64,000 nucleotides of DNA, taken from contig OZ231128.1 in assembly GCA_965153355.1 (NCBI GenBank), positions 20,894,001-20,958,000 on the forward strand, in the 5' to 3' direction. Numbering within the stretch: position 1 is the first letter of the stretch; every line of letters starts with the position of its first letter. The notes under the pieces were generated by a model. That model worked only from the letters and a program-made list of their open reading frames with translations. It made no database searches and was not told where the DNA came from. Below are positions 46,317-61,805 of this stretch, piece by piece. The stretch is from Flaccisagitta enflata (taxonomy: Eukaryota; Chaetognatha; Sagittoidea; Aphragmophora). The position numbers and the translations under genes are program-made.

Positions 46317-46845
46317 GTTGTTGATTGAAATACTTGACAGTCCGCCCCTTGTCCTGAAAAAGTGACTACCACCACAGTCACCTCAGAGTTGTTCAGTTTC
46401 GCATGCTCAAAGGCATTTTCATGTTGATCAAAAGTCGCCAAATCTCGATAAAGGCGACATCGTCCTCGCGCGATGACGCTCGCTCGGCTGCGTCATCGTC
46501 GTCATCTTGGCGAGTTTGTGATTTCTACTATCGGCATAAAAATGAAACAACTTTTTTCAAAAAACGGAAAGCTCATTATGGCAATTACTATAACCATTTA
46601 TTTTTCAACCAATGGAATGCTTCTTTTCTGACTGAATACATGGAATAGTTTCTTATTTAAATTCATGAACACTGAATAGCTGGAATGTGTAAAATATTCT
46701 AAAGAAACCCACGCGGAATTAAAAGTACAGAAGATTTTTACAGCCTCCCGTATCGAAATAGTCAGGGCGCGTAGACAACGGCGGGAGCCATGCCCCATTC
46801 GCTAGTAATGGGTCCCCAGCGTGATAGTCATCGCTTCACTATTTC

Positions 46846-47450
46846 CTAAGCCTTGGGCTCCTCGTCGTCCTCGGCTTTGGTATTACGCGTGTAGATGAAT
46901 TGCGCGTGATGTTTGTCGACGAGACGAATGAGTCCTTTGGTCTCCAACTCTTGCAAGGCGAAGCGGGCCAGGGAACCACGGATCTTCAGCCTTTCGGACA
47001 CCACCGACGGAGTGATCAGCTTGTACGAGGGAACTTCCTTGTACAGTTTATCGTAGGTAGCTGAGTGAGACGGAAAGGGGGGGAAAGGAGGAAGGTAATG
47101 GAGATCAGTACCTTTGGCCCAAAGGCTTGGAAAGGAGCTAGCTGGAGAAAGCGCGGGATGATTGGAGAGACTAGCGTTCTATGCAGGACCGTCCATCATT
47201 GCAATGGACATACATAATAAGACATCACATGATCATATAGAATCAAAACCAATATTGATCAACGTTATTACAAATAACAGTGAATATAAACCTCCAAACG
47301 GCTCAAAGACCTACCTTTGTCGAAGAGAACGAGATTGTTAAGCTTGTCGCGGACTTTGCCTTTGGACCACTTCTTCTTCTTGGCTTTGCCACCACCGCCG
47401 TCTTTCTTGGCCGGGGCCTTAGCCGGTTTTGCGTCCTTCTTAGGGGGCAT
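46846..47450 (-). CDS. RPS25: 40S ribosomal protein S25 (RPS25)
   Basis: Small-subunit ribosomal protein, located near the decoding head. Two coding exons: 47450-47315 (starts [18 protein letters not shown], then [20 protein letters not shown], donor ACAAAG|GTAGGT) and 47060-46846 (acceptor CTCACTCAG). The second encodes [60 protein letters not shown] and stops after EEPKA. The phase-1 join gives 116 residues, the normal family length, with the basic Lys-rich N-terminus and winged-helix core intact. AATAAA on the minus strand at 46597-46602 may be the poly(A) signal. It is transcribed in the same direction as MYCBP2, whose presumed start lies 530 bp downstream of its stop. Confidence 0.96.
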
Positions 47451-47672
47451 CTTCTTTTTTAGTTTATATTTATAAAATCTTATTACTGTTGAAAACCAGG
47501 GAAAGGAATCGTCAAATTGCAAGGCTCAACTACAGCCCATATAAAATTTAAATGAAAGCAATACATGACATGGTCAACATTACATCACAACCCAGAAGTT
47601 AGAATAAGGACAAAATTAGAATAAGGACATGATGATCGTCCCTGTTGATGAAACTGAAAACGCCAGCGAAAA

Positions 47673-47828
47673 TAGTCGCAAAAGCATCAGATGGTCAGCG
47701 GTACCCGTGCCCTACTCAGTAGTTGGTGATTAAAATTGAGGGCAAGAGGAGGGCAGCAGCCCCGAAGGGGTGGATGACCTATTCTTTCACACCTTTGTTA
47801 AATTGTCTCCTCTTCGGGATCGCTGCCC
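47673..47828 (-). mobile_element. Short foldback-family fragment (GGGCAGCGGCCCC family)
   Basis: In inverted orientation it carries the tail (AGTCGCAAAAGCATCAGATG, GTCAGCGGTACCCGTGCCCT), then GGGCAGCAGCCCCGAAGGGG and an inverted GATCGCTGCCC at the far end. It is the shortest copy with both ends. Confidence 0.65.
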
Positions 47829-48808
47829 AAAAAAGGGGACTGGATAAGAAAACGCAGTTATACTTTGGGAGCACTTTTATGCCATTTGTAAGGTCAGTAA
47901 AGGCCATTTAAGAATGCACGTGCATGTAGGTCGAGATCGAGGGATATGAAAACATATGAAGTCTCGTAACATCGGCGACGTCAAGCAGCGCGGTGATATC
48001 ATGAAGGTCACGCAAGAGCCCCGCCAATTAACCATGTACCCTGGCGATAGTGTCAGAGAGTTCCAGTCGAAAATAACATGAAAACGGCCTCTCTGATGTA
48101 CAATAACTCTTTGCAGAGTTGCACATTCATCATTGAAGTTGCAATTTTCATTATCATCATGACTCTGATTAAGCCAATTGACCAATCGACTTAACACTCG
48201 ATGATCGCGATGTAACCCGTGATGACGCATAAAAAACGACTTTATTTTGGCATGAAAATTTGATTCTGATTGGCGCGAGACGGCGATAACACACGCGTTT
48301 ACCCCCGCGCGACCATTTTTTGCTTGTTATCTTTGCCTCTCTTTTGCACGTTGAGTTGTTCATTTATTTCTCTTTCAACAGCGCCAACATTTGCATACAC
48401 CATTGAGAGCCCTCCTCGAACGTTCATTCTCTGGTCTCTACGACCGAGGTGATGGGCTCCAAATCCCTCCTTAGGTCTTGTCTGCCCAATAAGAGCGATC
48501 ATGAAGTCATCCACCGGCACACCGGCGGAGGAAATGGACGGCGAATAGAAGAAGCACACTCCTTCCCTTCATCCTTGGAGAAGTGAACATAAGTTCCAAA
48601 TCAGACACAATGGGCTTTTCCAATCAAGTCCTTTCACGATCAGAGCACTTAACCTGAGCACCGAGGTGATATGAATTGAACATGAGGGAATGAGGATAAA
48701 TACGATGCAAATCATGTTTCGATGAAAAGAGCTTTACTATTAACAGTCTTTGCTTTATCAAGGAATCGTTCAGTAAATGGTAGTGTGCTAGCTGAATGTA
48801 GCGTTGCA

Positions 48809-48954
48809 TTTTTAGTCGCAGACACGCGACTCTACACCTTGCCGTGTCGGTCGGTCCGTCGGTCGGTCGTTCACATTTTTGAATTCCGAGCGGTTTTCGC
48901 ATTACTGCTCCTGCCCAACCGTCCGCGACTGGATTGCCGTGTATCCGGCCTTGT
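48809..48954 (+). repeat. GTCGCGG-hairpin short interspersed element, near-consensus copy
   Basis: The copy starts TTTTTAGTCGCAGACACGCG, has GTCGGTCCGTCGGTCGGTC, then GAGCGGTTTTCGCATTACTG, and ends GCCGTGTATCCGGCCTTGTT. It is very close to the copies at 3282 and 60091. Confidence 0.85.
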
Positions 48955-50544
48955 TGAAGAACAATAGTCTATAGGCTCCGTGACTCCTGAAGATATGTAA
49001 AGCAAATCATACTGGGCGCTCTGTCGATGGACACAGGACCATCAATCTCAAACTAAATAACTCTAAGCAACCACGAAGTAGTCGACTGTCAAAACGAAAA
49101 AAATCGGCGAGAAAAAAAAACACAAAATTTGTCATAACGGTGTCATAGCACACAAGAAGTTAGGGGTAATTTAAAACAACTTCCGTAAATGATATCTTTA
49201 GGAAATTATTAAGGAATGGAAAGAAACAGAAAATTTGAATGGAAACAAGAAACCAATGAAACGACCCGCGTTCAAAACAAGAAAAAAGTACAAATGATGC
49301 AGAATGGAGGGGAAACAAAATATACAGAACACAAAACTTTCGAAAAAGTTTCGAAACCGCTACTTCTTAACGAAATAATAATACCGAAGTACATTAAATC
49401 CAGACAAGACCGCAATGTGAGGAGATGTATGTGTAATTGTTGGATGATCTGAAGGGACGCTATATGTTGGTTGGGAATTTTCAGTTCAAATTCCCACAGT
49501 GAACAACTTCATGACACGCTGTCGGAAGGTCAAAAATGGAAAAAAAATATCATACTGAAAAGGCCACCAAATATTCAACAAAAGTTGATATTTCCGTAGA
49601 AAGCTACAAAAAAGTAGAATTAAAATGGAAAAGATAAAGCTGTCAGAATTAGTAATATCTCTGCCTAAAATATCAGAAACTTCCTCAACCTATCAACTTT
49701 AACCAACAGCGTGCCCCAGCAAATAGGGTAAAAAAGTTCAGTTACGTAAAATTCAGCAGCAATGGTGAATTTAAAGAGGAAAGACAAACAGGATGAAAAT
49801 AAAAATTTCCCAATGACTAGACATACACTCGAGAATGAAAACTTAGGCAATGAAATCCGTATTTAGTACAAATTAAACAAAGATATAGTTCATGACCGCT
49901 CGTAAAGCTGGGTGAACATTTTTATTTCACTTTCAGGAAATGATAGGTTCAAAAACTATTTCATGAGCAAATCTGGCCTCATCGACCAAATCTAAATATT
50001 TATTTAAACTATCTTGTGTGAGTATTACTAATTTACGATGCCAAAATCTTTGCCATGACCTTCTGCTTTAAACCAAGTCTTTTCAGCACCTCCCAAATGT
50101 TGATATCATTCGGTCAAAATAATTCTTTTCTCTATTGAGCTACAAATCATTTAAATTTTCAAAAGCGGATGGTTTGAAACAACCCGAGACGGCTTTGTGT
50201 ACTCAGTTACGAATGTTAATCGAGGGGGATAAACCGAATAATATAAATGATTTCAATGTCATGTCATGGATCTATACGATTGAGAAGAAGCTACAACTAC
50301 AAGCCTACTGAAAAATTGGGAGACGGAATTGCAGATGCAAGCCGGTTAAGCGATGGTCACATAAAAGCTTTTGAAGCATCTTCTTTAGCAATTTGGTTTT
50401 ATATAGTTGTTGGAAGGAAAGAACCACACTAATACACACGTCGCCCACATAAACATATTTTCATTGTATTCGTGTGAGGGTACAGTACTACATTGTTCTT
50501 GTTGGCGTGGCACGGTGCGGTAAATGATAGGAGAAATATGATGA
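48955..50544. other. Gene-free AT-rich stretch between NPC1 and RPS25
   Basis: No conserved coding sequence seen. The short plus-strand ORFs (for example 49216-49452) are A-rich and unconvincing. Confidence 0.5.
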
Positions 50545-54950
<4,406 letters not shown>

Positions 54951-56102
54951 CTGTGTGAGCCATTGCGAGGAGAAGATAGGGAGGGAAGAGGAGGGGAGAA
55001 GTGAGAGGAGGGGAGAAGTGAGAGGAAGGAAGGGATATATGGGAGGGGAAGGACGAAAGAACCATAAGTTTCAATACAGCCAATACAAGGATAGCGAAAA
55101 CCACTTATACATCATTAGAAAAGCTGGGCGGTTGACAGAACGAAAATCATATTCAATCCGTAATACATCTACATAGCTATTTTCTGTTCCTCAGGCACAA
55201 GTGTCCTTTTCTACCAACACGTTTTACTAACTCGGCAATAAGCACGTGATCATTACGGCCTTGAATAGCCTTCGTTCAAACTACTCGTTTTCGCCTGAAT
55301 TAGTGCATCCTTGAAAGTTGAAGAGTTTATCAGTTTAATCCAATTCTAAACTTGAGTGGACTCATCTGAGTAAAGGTTGTTTGTTCTCACGATCCTCCGA
55401 TCTTGTGATCTTTACGTAATTTTTCATCGGTGTTACATAAGAGGGAACCTCTACAGTGGTTCACTCTAAGCCGAAGTAAAATTCCAAGGCATGATAATTT
55501 ACATTTCGCACTTTCCAAGCTTATCATTTTCCAAGTTTATCATTTTTTTTTATATTGTAATGAATGTGCTAACAAAAGAAATACATAGTCAACTATCAGT
55601 ACATGTCGAATAATTTGCTGCAAATGATTACGTCATGGTGCACAGGAAGGGGCAATTTCTATGGTCAAGTCATATTCTTGAAAAAAATCAAAATGATTTA
55701 TTCATGAGTTTTTAGTCTTATGTTACACGACTCTACACCCCGCTTTGTCGATCCGTCCGTTGGTCCATTGGTCTGTTCGTCGGTCCATCCATCTGTCCAT
55801 CACAGTTTACTTTTTCGGCGACTGCCAAATATGTTCAAGGAATTAAGCGTCCTTTAATTAGATACCAAAAATGAAGCTAGGGAAATAAAATTAAGGTATT
55901 AAAAATTTATCCTCCAGTTTTAGTTGGATTTGCTCGGAATGTACTGTAGCTAGAAGACTGTTGCAATAAGCTGATTTTTGATGAAAAACACAAATTTGAG
56001 AGCTGAAATGGTTTTTACCCCACTAATTTTCAATGGTTCTGAGCCAAAAAATGGCGGATTAAGGGTTTCCAAGGCTTTGCATTATTGATGTGAGGGGAAG
56101 CT
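54951..56102. other. Gene-free stretch upstream of NPC1 exon a
   Basis: No NPC1 exon found. A GGAGGGGAGAAGTGAGA purine tract lies at about 54980-55050. A degraded copy of the hairpin family lies at about 55708-55830 (TTTTTAGTCTTATGTTACAC-GAC, then TCCGTCCGTTGGTCC). Confidence 0.5.
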
Positions 56103-56730
56103 GGGCAACGACCCTGAAAGGAACGAAGTCCTGTAGAACACAGAGGGACTTTTGTTTGGCCTTCCATCCTGGGATGGCTAAGTTGAAGCCTCTGAGGGTA
56201 GAATGGTCGCCTGAAATGACTGATTTTAGGACTGAGAGAAAAGATTTGATGCCTAAGAAGACAGGTTTCAGTCCTGAGAGGGCAGATTTCAGGCCTGAGA
56301 GGGCAGATTTCAGGCCCGAGAGGGCAGATTTCAGGCCCGAGAGGGCAGATTTCAGGCCCGAGAGGGACTTCAGGCCCAGAGGAGTGATTTCAGGGCCCAA
56401 GAAGGTGATTTCAGGCCTGAGATAGCAGATTTCAGGCCTGAGATAGCAGATTTCAGGCCTGAGATAGAAGATTTCAGGCCTGAGATAGCAGATTTCAGGC
56501 CTGAGATAGCAGATTTCAGGCCTGGGATAGCTGATTTCAGGCCTGAGATAGCAGATTTCAGGCCTGAGATAGCAGATTTCAGGCCTGAGATAGCAGATTT
56601 CAGGCCTGAGATAGCAGATTTCAGGCCTGAGATAGCAGATTTCAGGCCTGAGATAGCAGATTTCAGGCCTGAGATAGCAGATTTCAGGCCTGAGATAGCA
56701 GATTTCAGGCCTCAAATTTAGGCTAAAGAG
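56103..56730. mobile_element. Foldback-family copy with an expanded 21-bp minisatellite
   Basis: The left arm (GGGCAACGACCCTGAAAGGA then ACGAAGTCCTGTAGAACACA) is followed by a minisatellite GATTTCAGGCCTGAGATAGC-A. This runs about 20 units from 56265 to 56710. The right arm is missing. The Leu/Arg/Pro/Glu repeat ORF over it (minus strand) is an artefact. Confidence 0.7.
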
Positions 56731-56815
56731 GGCTAGCGCGGGCTTATTTTGACCCGCGACTTGAGTAGCTGTGTATCCAGCCTTGTTTAATCAATGACTG
56801 ATAACTAAAGGGAGG

Positions 56816-57423
56816 CATAGTCGCAAAGCGTTAGATGGTCAGCGGTACCCGTGCTCTATGTGAGTGTGTATGTGGGTGTGAGGTGGTTAGGAGGGGCAGT
56901 GGCCCCAAAGCGGCCAATGACCTATGCTGTTTTTATTTGAGCCTCAAGGCTGGAATTATGGCCTCAAGGCTGGAATTGGGGCCTTGAGGCTTGGAGTTAA
57001 GCCTTGAGGCTTGGATTTGAGCCTTGAAGCTGGAATTATAGCCTCGAGTCTGGAATTATGGCTTCAAGGCTGGAATTGGGGCTTTGAGGTTTGGATTTGA
57101 GCCTCAAGGCTAGGATTTGAGCCTCGAGGCTTGGATTTGAGCCACAAGGCTGAGATTTCGGCCTCAAGGTTAGAATTTGGATCTCAGGGGTGGAACATGA
57201 GCCTCACAGCTAGAATTTGGGCCTCAAGGCTAGATTTTGGGCCTCTGGGCTAGAATTTGGGCCTCAGGGCTAGAATTTGGATCTCTGGGGTGGAATATGG
57301 GCCTCAAAGCCAGAATTTGGGCCGCGAAGCTGGGGGGGGGTACGAAGGAGGAGAAGGAGGAGGAGGAGAATTTTCTGCATATGTGAAAGCATAGGTCATT
57401 GCCCCCTTCGGGGCCACGGCCAA
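56816..57423 (-). mobile_element. Foldback element (GGGCAGCGGCCCC family), inverted copy
   Basis: The tail (AGTCGCAAAGCGTTAGATGG, TCAGCGGTACCCGTGC) is followed by GGGGCAGTGGCCCCAAAG and CCAATGACCTATGC. GGCCTCAAGGCTGGAATT repeats of about 20 bp come next. The inverted end (GCATAGGTCATTGCCCCCTT, CGGGGCCACGGCC) is at 57388-57421. Confidence 0.75.
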
Positions 57424-58264
57424 AAACGGGGACTTGTGCGATTTTTCTAGATTTTCATAATTTTCCAATATCAGCCATATTAGAGAAATAGGCTCTTGCT
57501 TGCGATTTCCGCTTAAATTCAAACTAATTTTGGTGCATTGGTATTCTGAGGGTAGGACTTTTAATGAAAATTTTAATAAGAATTGCAATATGTTTAACTT
57601 AAGATGAGATTGGGAACAGGAGAGAAAACAGGGACTAAGACGATTTTTCATGTTTTTCACAATTTTTCGGCATCTGTTATATTAGAGAAATAGGCCCTCG
57701 CTTGCAACTTCCGCCTGAATTAAAAGACGATGTGGCCAAAAATGATAATAAAATGAGAGGGGTAGCAAAATCAGTTTGTACCCGACCCACAGCTTTGAAA
57801 GATTTCAGCCTTCACTGCCCTGAGCCAGCCCTCATGGGCCTTAAGTCAGCTCTCACCAGGCTGAAATAAGCCCGCGCTAGCCCAAAATCAGTCTTCATAG
57901 GTCCCAAATCTCAGATCTTAAGGTTCATTGCAGCAATTAAAGCTCCTCAGCTAGATTTCAGTAAATTCTGAGTATTGGCTAAGAAGATATAAGGGTATTT
58001 ATGATTTATCTAGTCTAGTAACATTGTTTCCTGGACTCACAAAAATGTATTTGAAATTATTTTTTTTCGAGAAAAAAATTTTTTTTTGGAAAAAAGAATT
58101 TTTAAGAAATTCTTTTTTTAGGAAATAAAAATTTTTTGAAAAAAATCTGAAATTTCTTTTTTTGAAATTTTTTTTTTTTTGAAAAATTTTGTGGTTACCA
58201 TCTTTTATTGTTGTACTGTAAGGTATGCCATCATGGTCTTCAAGGTATGCCATCATGGACTTCC
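57424..58264. other. Gene-free stretch with a diverged tandem duplication
   Basis: A segment with CATATTAGAGAAATAGGC-TCTTGCTTGCGA (about 57430-57520) recurs as TTATATTAGAGAAATAGGC-CCTCGCTTGCAA (about 57630-57720). A poly-T/poly-A rich stretch follows to 58200. Confidence 0.6.
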
Positions 58265-58269
58265 AGGGT

Positions 58270-58735
58270 TGCCATCATGGTATGATGAAGTAGCTGGGTA
58301 TGATGAAGTAGCTGGGTGTGATGGAGTAGCTGGGTGTGATGGAGTAGCTGGGTGTGATGGAGTAGCTGGGTGTGATGGAGTAGCTGGGTGTGATGTAGTA
58401 GCTGGGTGTGATGGAGTAGCTGGGTGTGATGGAGTAGCTGGGTGTGATGGAGTAGCTGGGTGTGATGGAGTAGCTGGGTGTGATGGAGTAGCTGGGTGTG
58501 ATGGAGTAGCTGGGTGTGATGGAGAAGCTGGGTGTGATGGAGTAGCTGGGTGTGATGGAGTAGCTGGGTGTGATGGAGGATGGAGCAGCTGGGTGTGATG
58601 GAGTAGCTGGGGGTGATGGAGTAGCTGGGTGTGATGGAGTAGCTGGGTGTGATGGAGTAGCTGGGTGTGATGGAGTAGCTGGGTGTGATGGAGGAGCTGG
58701 GTGTGATGGAGTAGCTGGGTGTGATGGAGTACTGT
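58270..58735. repeat. 18-bp minisatellite GTGATGGAGTAGCTGGGT
   Basis: About 26 tandem copies with a few single-base variants. It encodes [11 protein letters not shown] on the minus strand and DGVAGC on the plus strand by chance. Confidence 0.96.
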
Positions 58736-59660
58736 AGATGGGTTTATTTTCAATTCAGTAACCACGATGTGGCCTTTAGTTTTCAGCTTTTTCAAATCTG
58801 TTAGGATATTGTCATAGCTAGGTTTTGTTTTGGTAAATACGCATGAATGATTTTTGTAGTCGCGAATATGCAACCAGACTTCGCGCGGCCGCGAGGCCAT
58901 TTCCGACGTGTCCGTCCGTGATGGTCGAGTTGGAAAGTCCGTTTCTATCCACTTGTTCGCGACGGGTTTCCGGCGTACATTCGTCCTTCATGACCTGTTT
59001 CTTCCTCTCCGTCTTCTTTATCGTTTTCTTCTTTTCTTTCAATTAGTCTGCATCGTTTTTTATTCTTTTTTAACAGCTTCGCCTCACTTATAACCAATGG
59101 GACCTCGATTCTTTATGTCACACCGTAGTTTAGTGTAGTTTTCCGTCTCCAGCTCTTTAACGTAACAACGTGAAGCGTGGATTAAACAGCAGCCCTCTCC
59201 GTCTCGCACGCAGGAACCCACCCAACATGTGTAAAAATGTGATAACTATAGCACTACGACACGCGATGGCGTAGCGTTCGCGGGCTGGCGCAAACGCGTG
59301 CAACTGTGATCTGTAGACGATGGCGAGCATGTGACGAAAGGTTTGTCGCCAGGCGCCAGTCCTAAACCGCTAGCGTGTACATCGACAACTACTACTAAGC
59401 GCATGGATTATCTTCCTTTCACTCTCCACGATACGTCGAATTAAAAAAAAGCAACTAAAATTGTGATTCTCCTCTTCGTTGTTCCTTTTTTTCTTCGTTG
59501 AAAATTGTTGAAAAATCATCGAAGGTCTCTTGTTAACCGCATGACCGCACCACAAAATTCTCCCTGTGACCTTTACAAAATTATTCTCGCTTTCTGTGAC
59601 GATCTTCACTTGTTCGCGCTTTTCTGGAAAAAGGAAAGCACTCGCGAGTGAAGCGTAAGA
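58736..59660. promoter_or_regulatory. Upstream region of PMCA (5' UTR/promoter not resolved)
   Basis: No exon recognised. A degraded hairpin-family copy lies at about 58855-58960 (GTAGTCGCGAATATGCAAC). The last 100 bp before the PMCA ATG includes GTGAAGCGTAAGAATG. I see no TATA box that I would defend. Confidence 0.3.
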
Positions 59661-60039
59661 ATGAATAAAATGGCGGAGACAAATTCAGACTCGGGTGGAG
59701 ACCCATACTCGAATCGGAAGTATGGGTGCTCCGTGAAAGAAATGAAAGACCTTATGCAAATGAAAGGGCACGAGGCTCTTTCAAAGATACAAGATGAACA
59801 TGGCGGAGTAGGGGAGTTGTGTAAAAAACTCTACACCTCGCCGGGAGGGGGTATCACGGACGATTCTAGAGACGCTGAACATCGGCGCAAAGTTTTCAGT
59901 AGTAACGTGATTCCTCCAAAACCTCCCAAGTCTTTCCTCTCCCTCGTTTTAGAAGCAATTCAAGACGTGACCCTCATCATTCTAATCGTTGCTGCACTTA
60001 TCTCCTTAGGCCTCTCATTTTATCACCCTCCGGAAGGAA
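59661..60039 (+). CDS. Plasma-membrane Ca2+-transporting ATPase (PMCA), first coding exon
   Basis: PMCA is a P-type ATPase that pumps Ca2+ out of the cell under calmodulin control. This 126-codon exon starts MNKMAETNSDSGGDPYSNRK, with a second in-frame Met at codon 4 as an alternative start. It continues YGCSVKEMKDLMQMKGHEAL, SKIQDEHGGVGELCKKLYTS and VIPPKPPKSFLSLVLEAIQD. It ends in transmembrane helix 1 (VTLIILIVAALISLGLSFYH) followed by PPEG. This is the standard PMCA N-terminus. The donor GGAA|GTAAGT is strong (phase 1). The remaining exons (TM2, phosphorylation DKTG site, calmodulin domain) are beyond the right edge. Which PMCA paralogue it is cannot be decided. Confidence 0.95.
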
Positions 60040-60090
60040 GTAAGTCATTTTCGACGCGTCATTCTCGAAAAGCAGTATCCTTAAAAAGAG

Positions 60091-60237
60091 TTTTTTAGTC
60101 GTGGACACGCGACTCTACTCCTTGCCGTGTCGGTCCGTCCGTAACATTTTTTAATTGGGAGCGGTTTTCGCATAACTGCGCCTGCCCAACCGTCCGCGAC
60201 TGGATTGCCGTGTATCCGGCCTTGTTTTATAGATGGT
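60091..60237 (+). repeat. GTCGCGG-hairpin short interspersed element in PMCA intron 1
   Basis: A near-consensus copy: TTTTTTAGTCGTGGACACGC to GCCGTGTATCCGGCCTTGTT. It starts 51 bp after the PMCA splice donor. Confidence 0.85.
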
Positions 60238-60329
60238 TGAAAACCCTTCTAACAAACCTGAAGGCGACTGCACCTTATCTCATTACTTTATTTTCGTCGT
60301 AGGAAAAAAACAAGGAAATAAGCAGAATG

Positions 60330-60548
60330 AGTGACGCGGGTCACAATATTGTTGCGGGTCACAATATTGTTGCGGACGGGTGGGCAGGGGCAGCCAAACC
60401 CCATCCACACCCAACGCCCCACCTAACCCCCCTTCCAACTGACACATACTCCAAAAGCCTCTAAAACGCTCGTTTTCCCTCTTTTCAACTCTTGCTTACG
60501 GACGGACGGACAAGGCCTCTTATAGAGTTACGTGTCCGCAACTAAAAG
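60330..60548 (-). repeat. GTCGCGG-hairpin element, inverted copy
   Basis: On the minus strand it begins AGTTGCGGACACGTAACTCT, continues TCCGTCCGTCCGTAAG and ends CTGCCCACCCGTCCGCAACA. Together with the copy at 60091 it forms a potential hairpin in the intron. Confidence 0.7.
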
Positions 60549-60748
60549 CAGGCTACTACAACTCAAAAACATATTTTGATTAAGCACGCTCTCCAGGTTT
60601 GAGGTAAATGGTCCGCCCAAATGACGGTACAGAGCTGTGTTGGCAGTTGCTCTTAACTGGAACTTATGTCTGCCAAAAATCTATTTGAAAAATATCCAAA
60701 ATAAGTTTACTCTTATGCAAAAAGATGCAAAAATGGCCGTTAAAATTT

Positions 60749-60830
60749 GTATTTTTAGTTGCGGACACGCAACTGAAAGAGGCTTTGTCCGTCCCTCCGT
60801 CTGTCCGTTGTCAGTCCATCCGTGAGCACG
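60749..60830 (+). repeat. Truncated hairpin-family copy
   Basis: TTTTTAGTTGCGGACACGCA, then GGCTTTGTCCGTCC. It lacks the 3' block. Confidence 0.65.
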
Positions 60831-60865
60831 AGTCAGTGGGAAATCAAGCGTTGTAGAAGCTTTTT

Positions 60866-60960
60866 GGGCAGCGGTCCCGAAGGGGGATGAAGTCCCGTAG
60901 AACATAGGGGGACTTTTTGTGTGTCCGTTCGTCTCCGGTCTTGAACTGTGAGCACGGTAT
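60866..60960 (+). mobile_element. Single end of the GGGCAGCGGCCCC foldback family
   Basis: GGGCAGCGGTCCCGAAGGGG then GATGAAGTCCCGTAGAACAT, GTGTGTCCGTTCG. No matching inverted end nearby. Confidence 0.6.
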
Positions 60961-61194
60961 CTGGATGGTAACGCCAGGCCCAAGGTGAATGACTAACCCC
61001 GGGATGGTGTCCAGGCTGCTCCCATGGTTGGTGCCGACTAATCGTCAGAGCGGTTTTGGAGAAAAGTTGAATTTTTTCCTTCAAAAAATCATTTTTTGGC
61101 CAAGAATGGTAAAAAATTAAGAAAAAAATTATTTTTTTCACTCTTTTGTAATCAAATGATACACTGGCCCGAAGGTTATAACCATTTAGTGTAG

Positions 61195-61805
61195 GGGGAG
61201 CAGTACAGATGGATGACGGGGTCTTAGGACCCCTAGGGGCCCTCTAAAGGGCCCCCAGGGGCTCAAAAATGCCAACATGGCTTCAAATGTTTCTTGTTCT
61301 GCCCTGTCGTACCCCAGTGATACATCAACCTATCAGTCATTTCCATCTAGAGTGGTGGAAGATGTGCAGATGGATAACGGGGGTTTGAGACCCTGAGTGG
61401 CCCTCTAGGGGGGCCCCAAGAGTTCAAAGGGCCAACATGGCTCAGAAATACTTCTTGCTCTGCCCTGTTGTACCCTAGTGGTATACAAACATATCAGTCA
61501 TTTCCATCTAGAGTGGTGGGAGATGTGCAGATAGATAATGGGGGTTAAGGACTCCTAGGGGCCCTCTAAGGGGCCCCCAGGGACTCAAAATGGCCTAAAT
61601 GGTCCAAAAATGTTCTTGTTCTGCCCTGTTATACTCCAGTGGTACACCCACCTATCAGTCATTCCCATCTAGAGTGGCGGGAGATGTGCAGATGGATAAT
61701 GGGGATTTAAGACCCCTAGGGGCCCTCTCAGGGGCCCCCAGGGGGTCTAAAAGGCCAACATGGCTCAAAAATGCTTCTTATTCTGCCCTGTCGTACCCCA
61801 CCCTG
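61195..61805. repeat. Satellite-like tandem array, about 160-bp unit, four copies
   Basis: Units starting near 61211, 61373, 61536 and 61693 share GTGCAGATGGATAA(C/T)GGGG, CCTAGGGGCCCTCTA-AGGGG, CCAACATGGCTC and TTCTGCCCTGT. They also share CCACC/ACC-TATCAGTCATTTCCATC and TAGAGTGG. The array ends where the next foldback element starts. Confidence 0.88.

Noticed and set aside
56059-56715. 218-codon ORF of RPEICYL repeats
   Set aside because: Reading of a 21-bp minisatellite within a foldback copy; no non-repeat conserved part.
58270-58735. CRISPR-like array
   Set aside because: Direct repeats without spacers, in a eukaryotic intergenic region; it is a minisatellite.
58253-58900. 215-codon ORF of HTQLL/HPATPS repeats
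   Set aside because: Product of the 18-bp minisatellite; frame stays open because the unit is a multiple of three.
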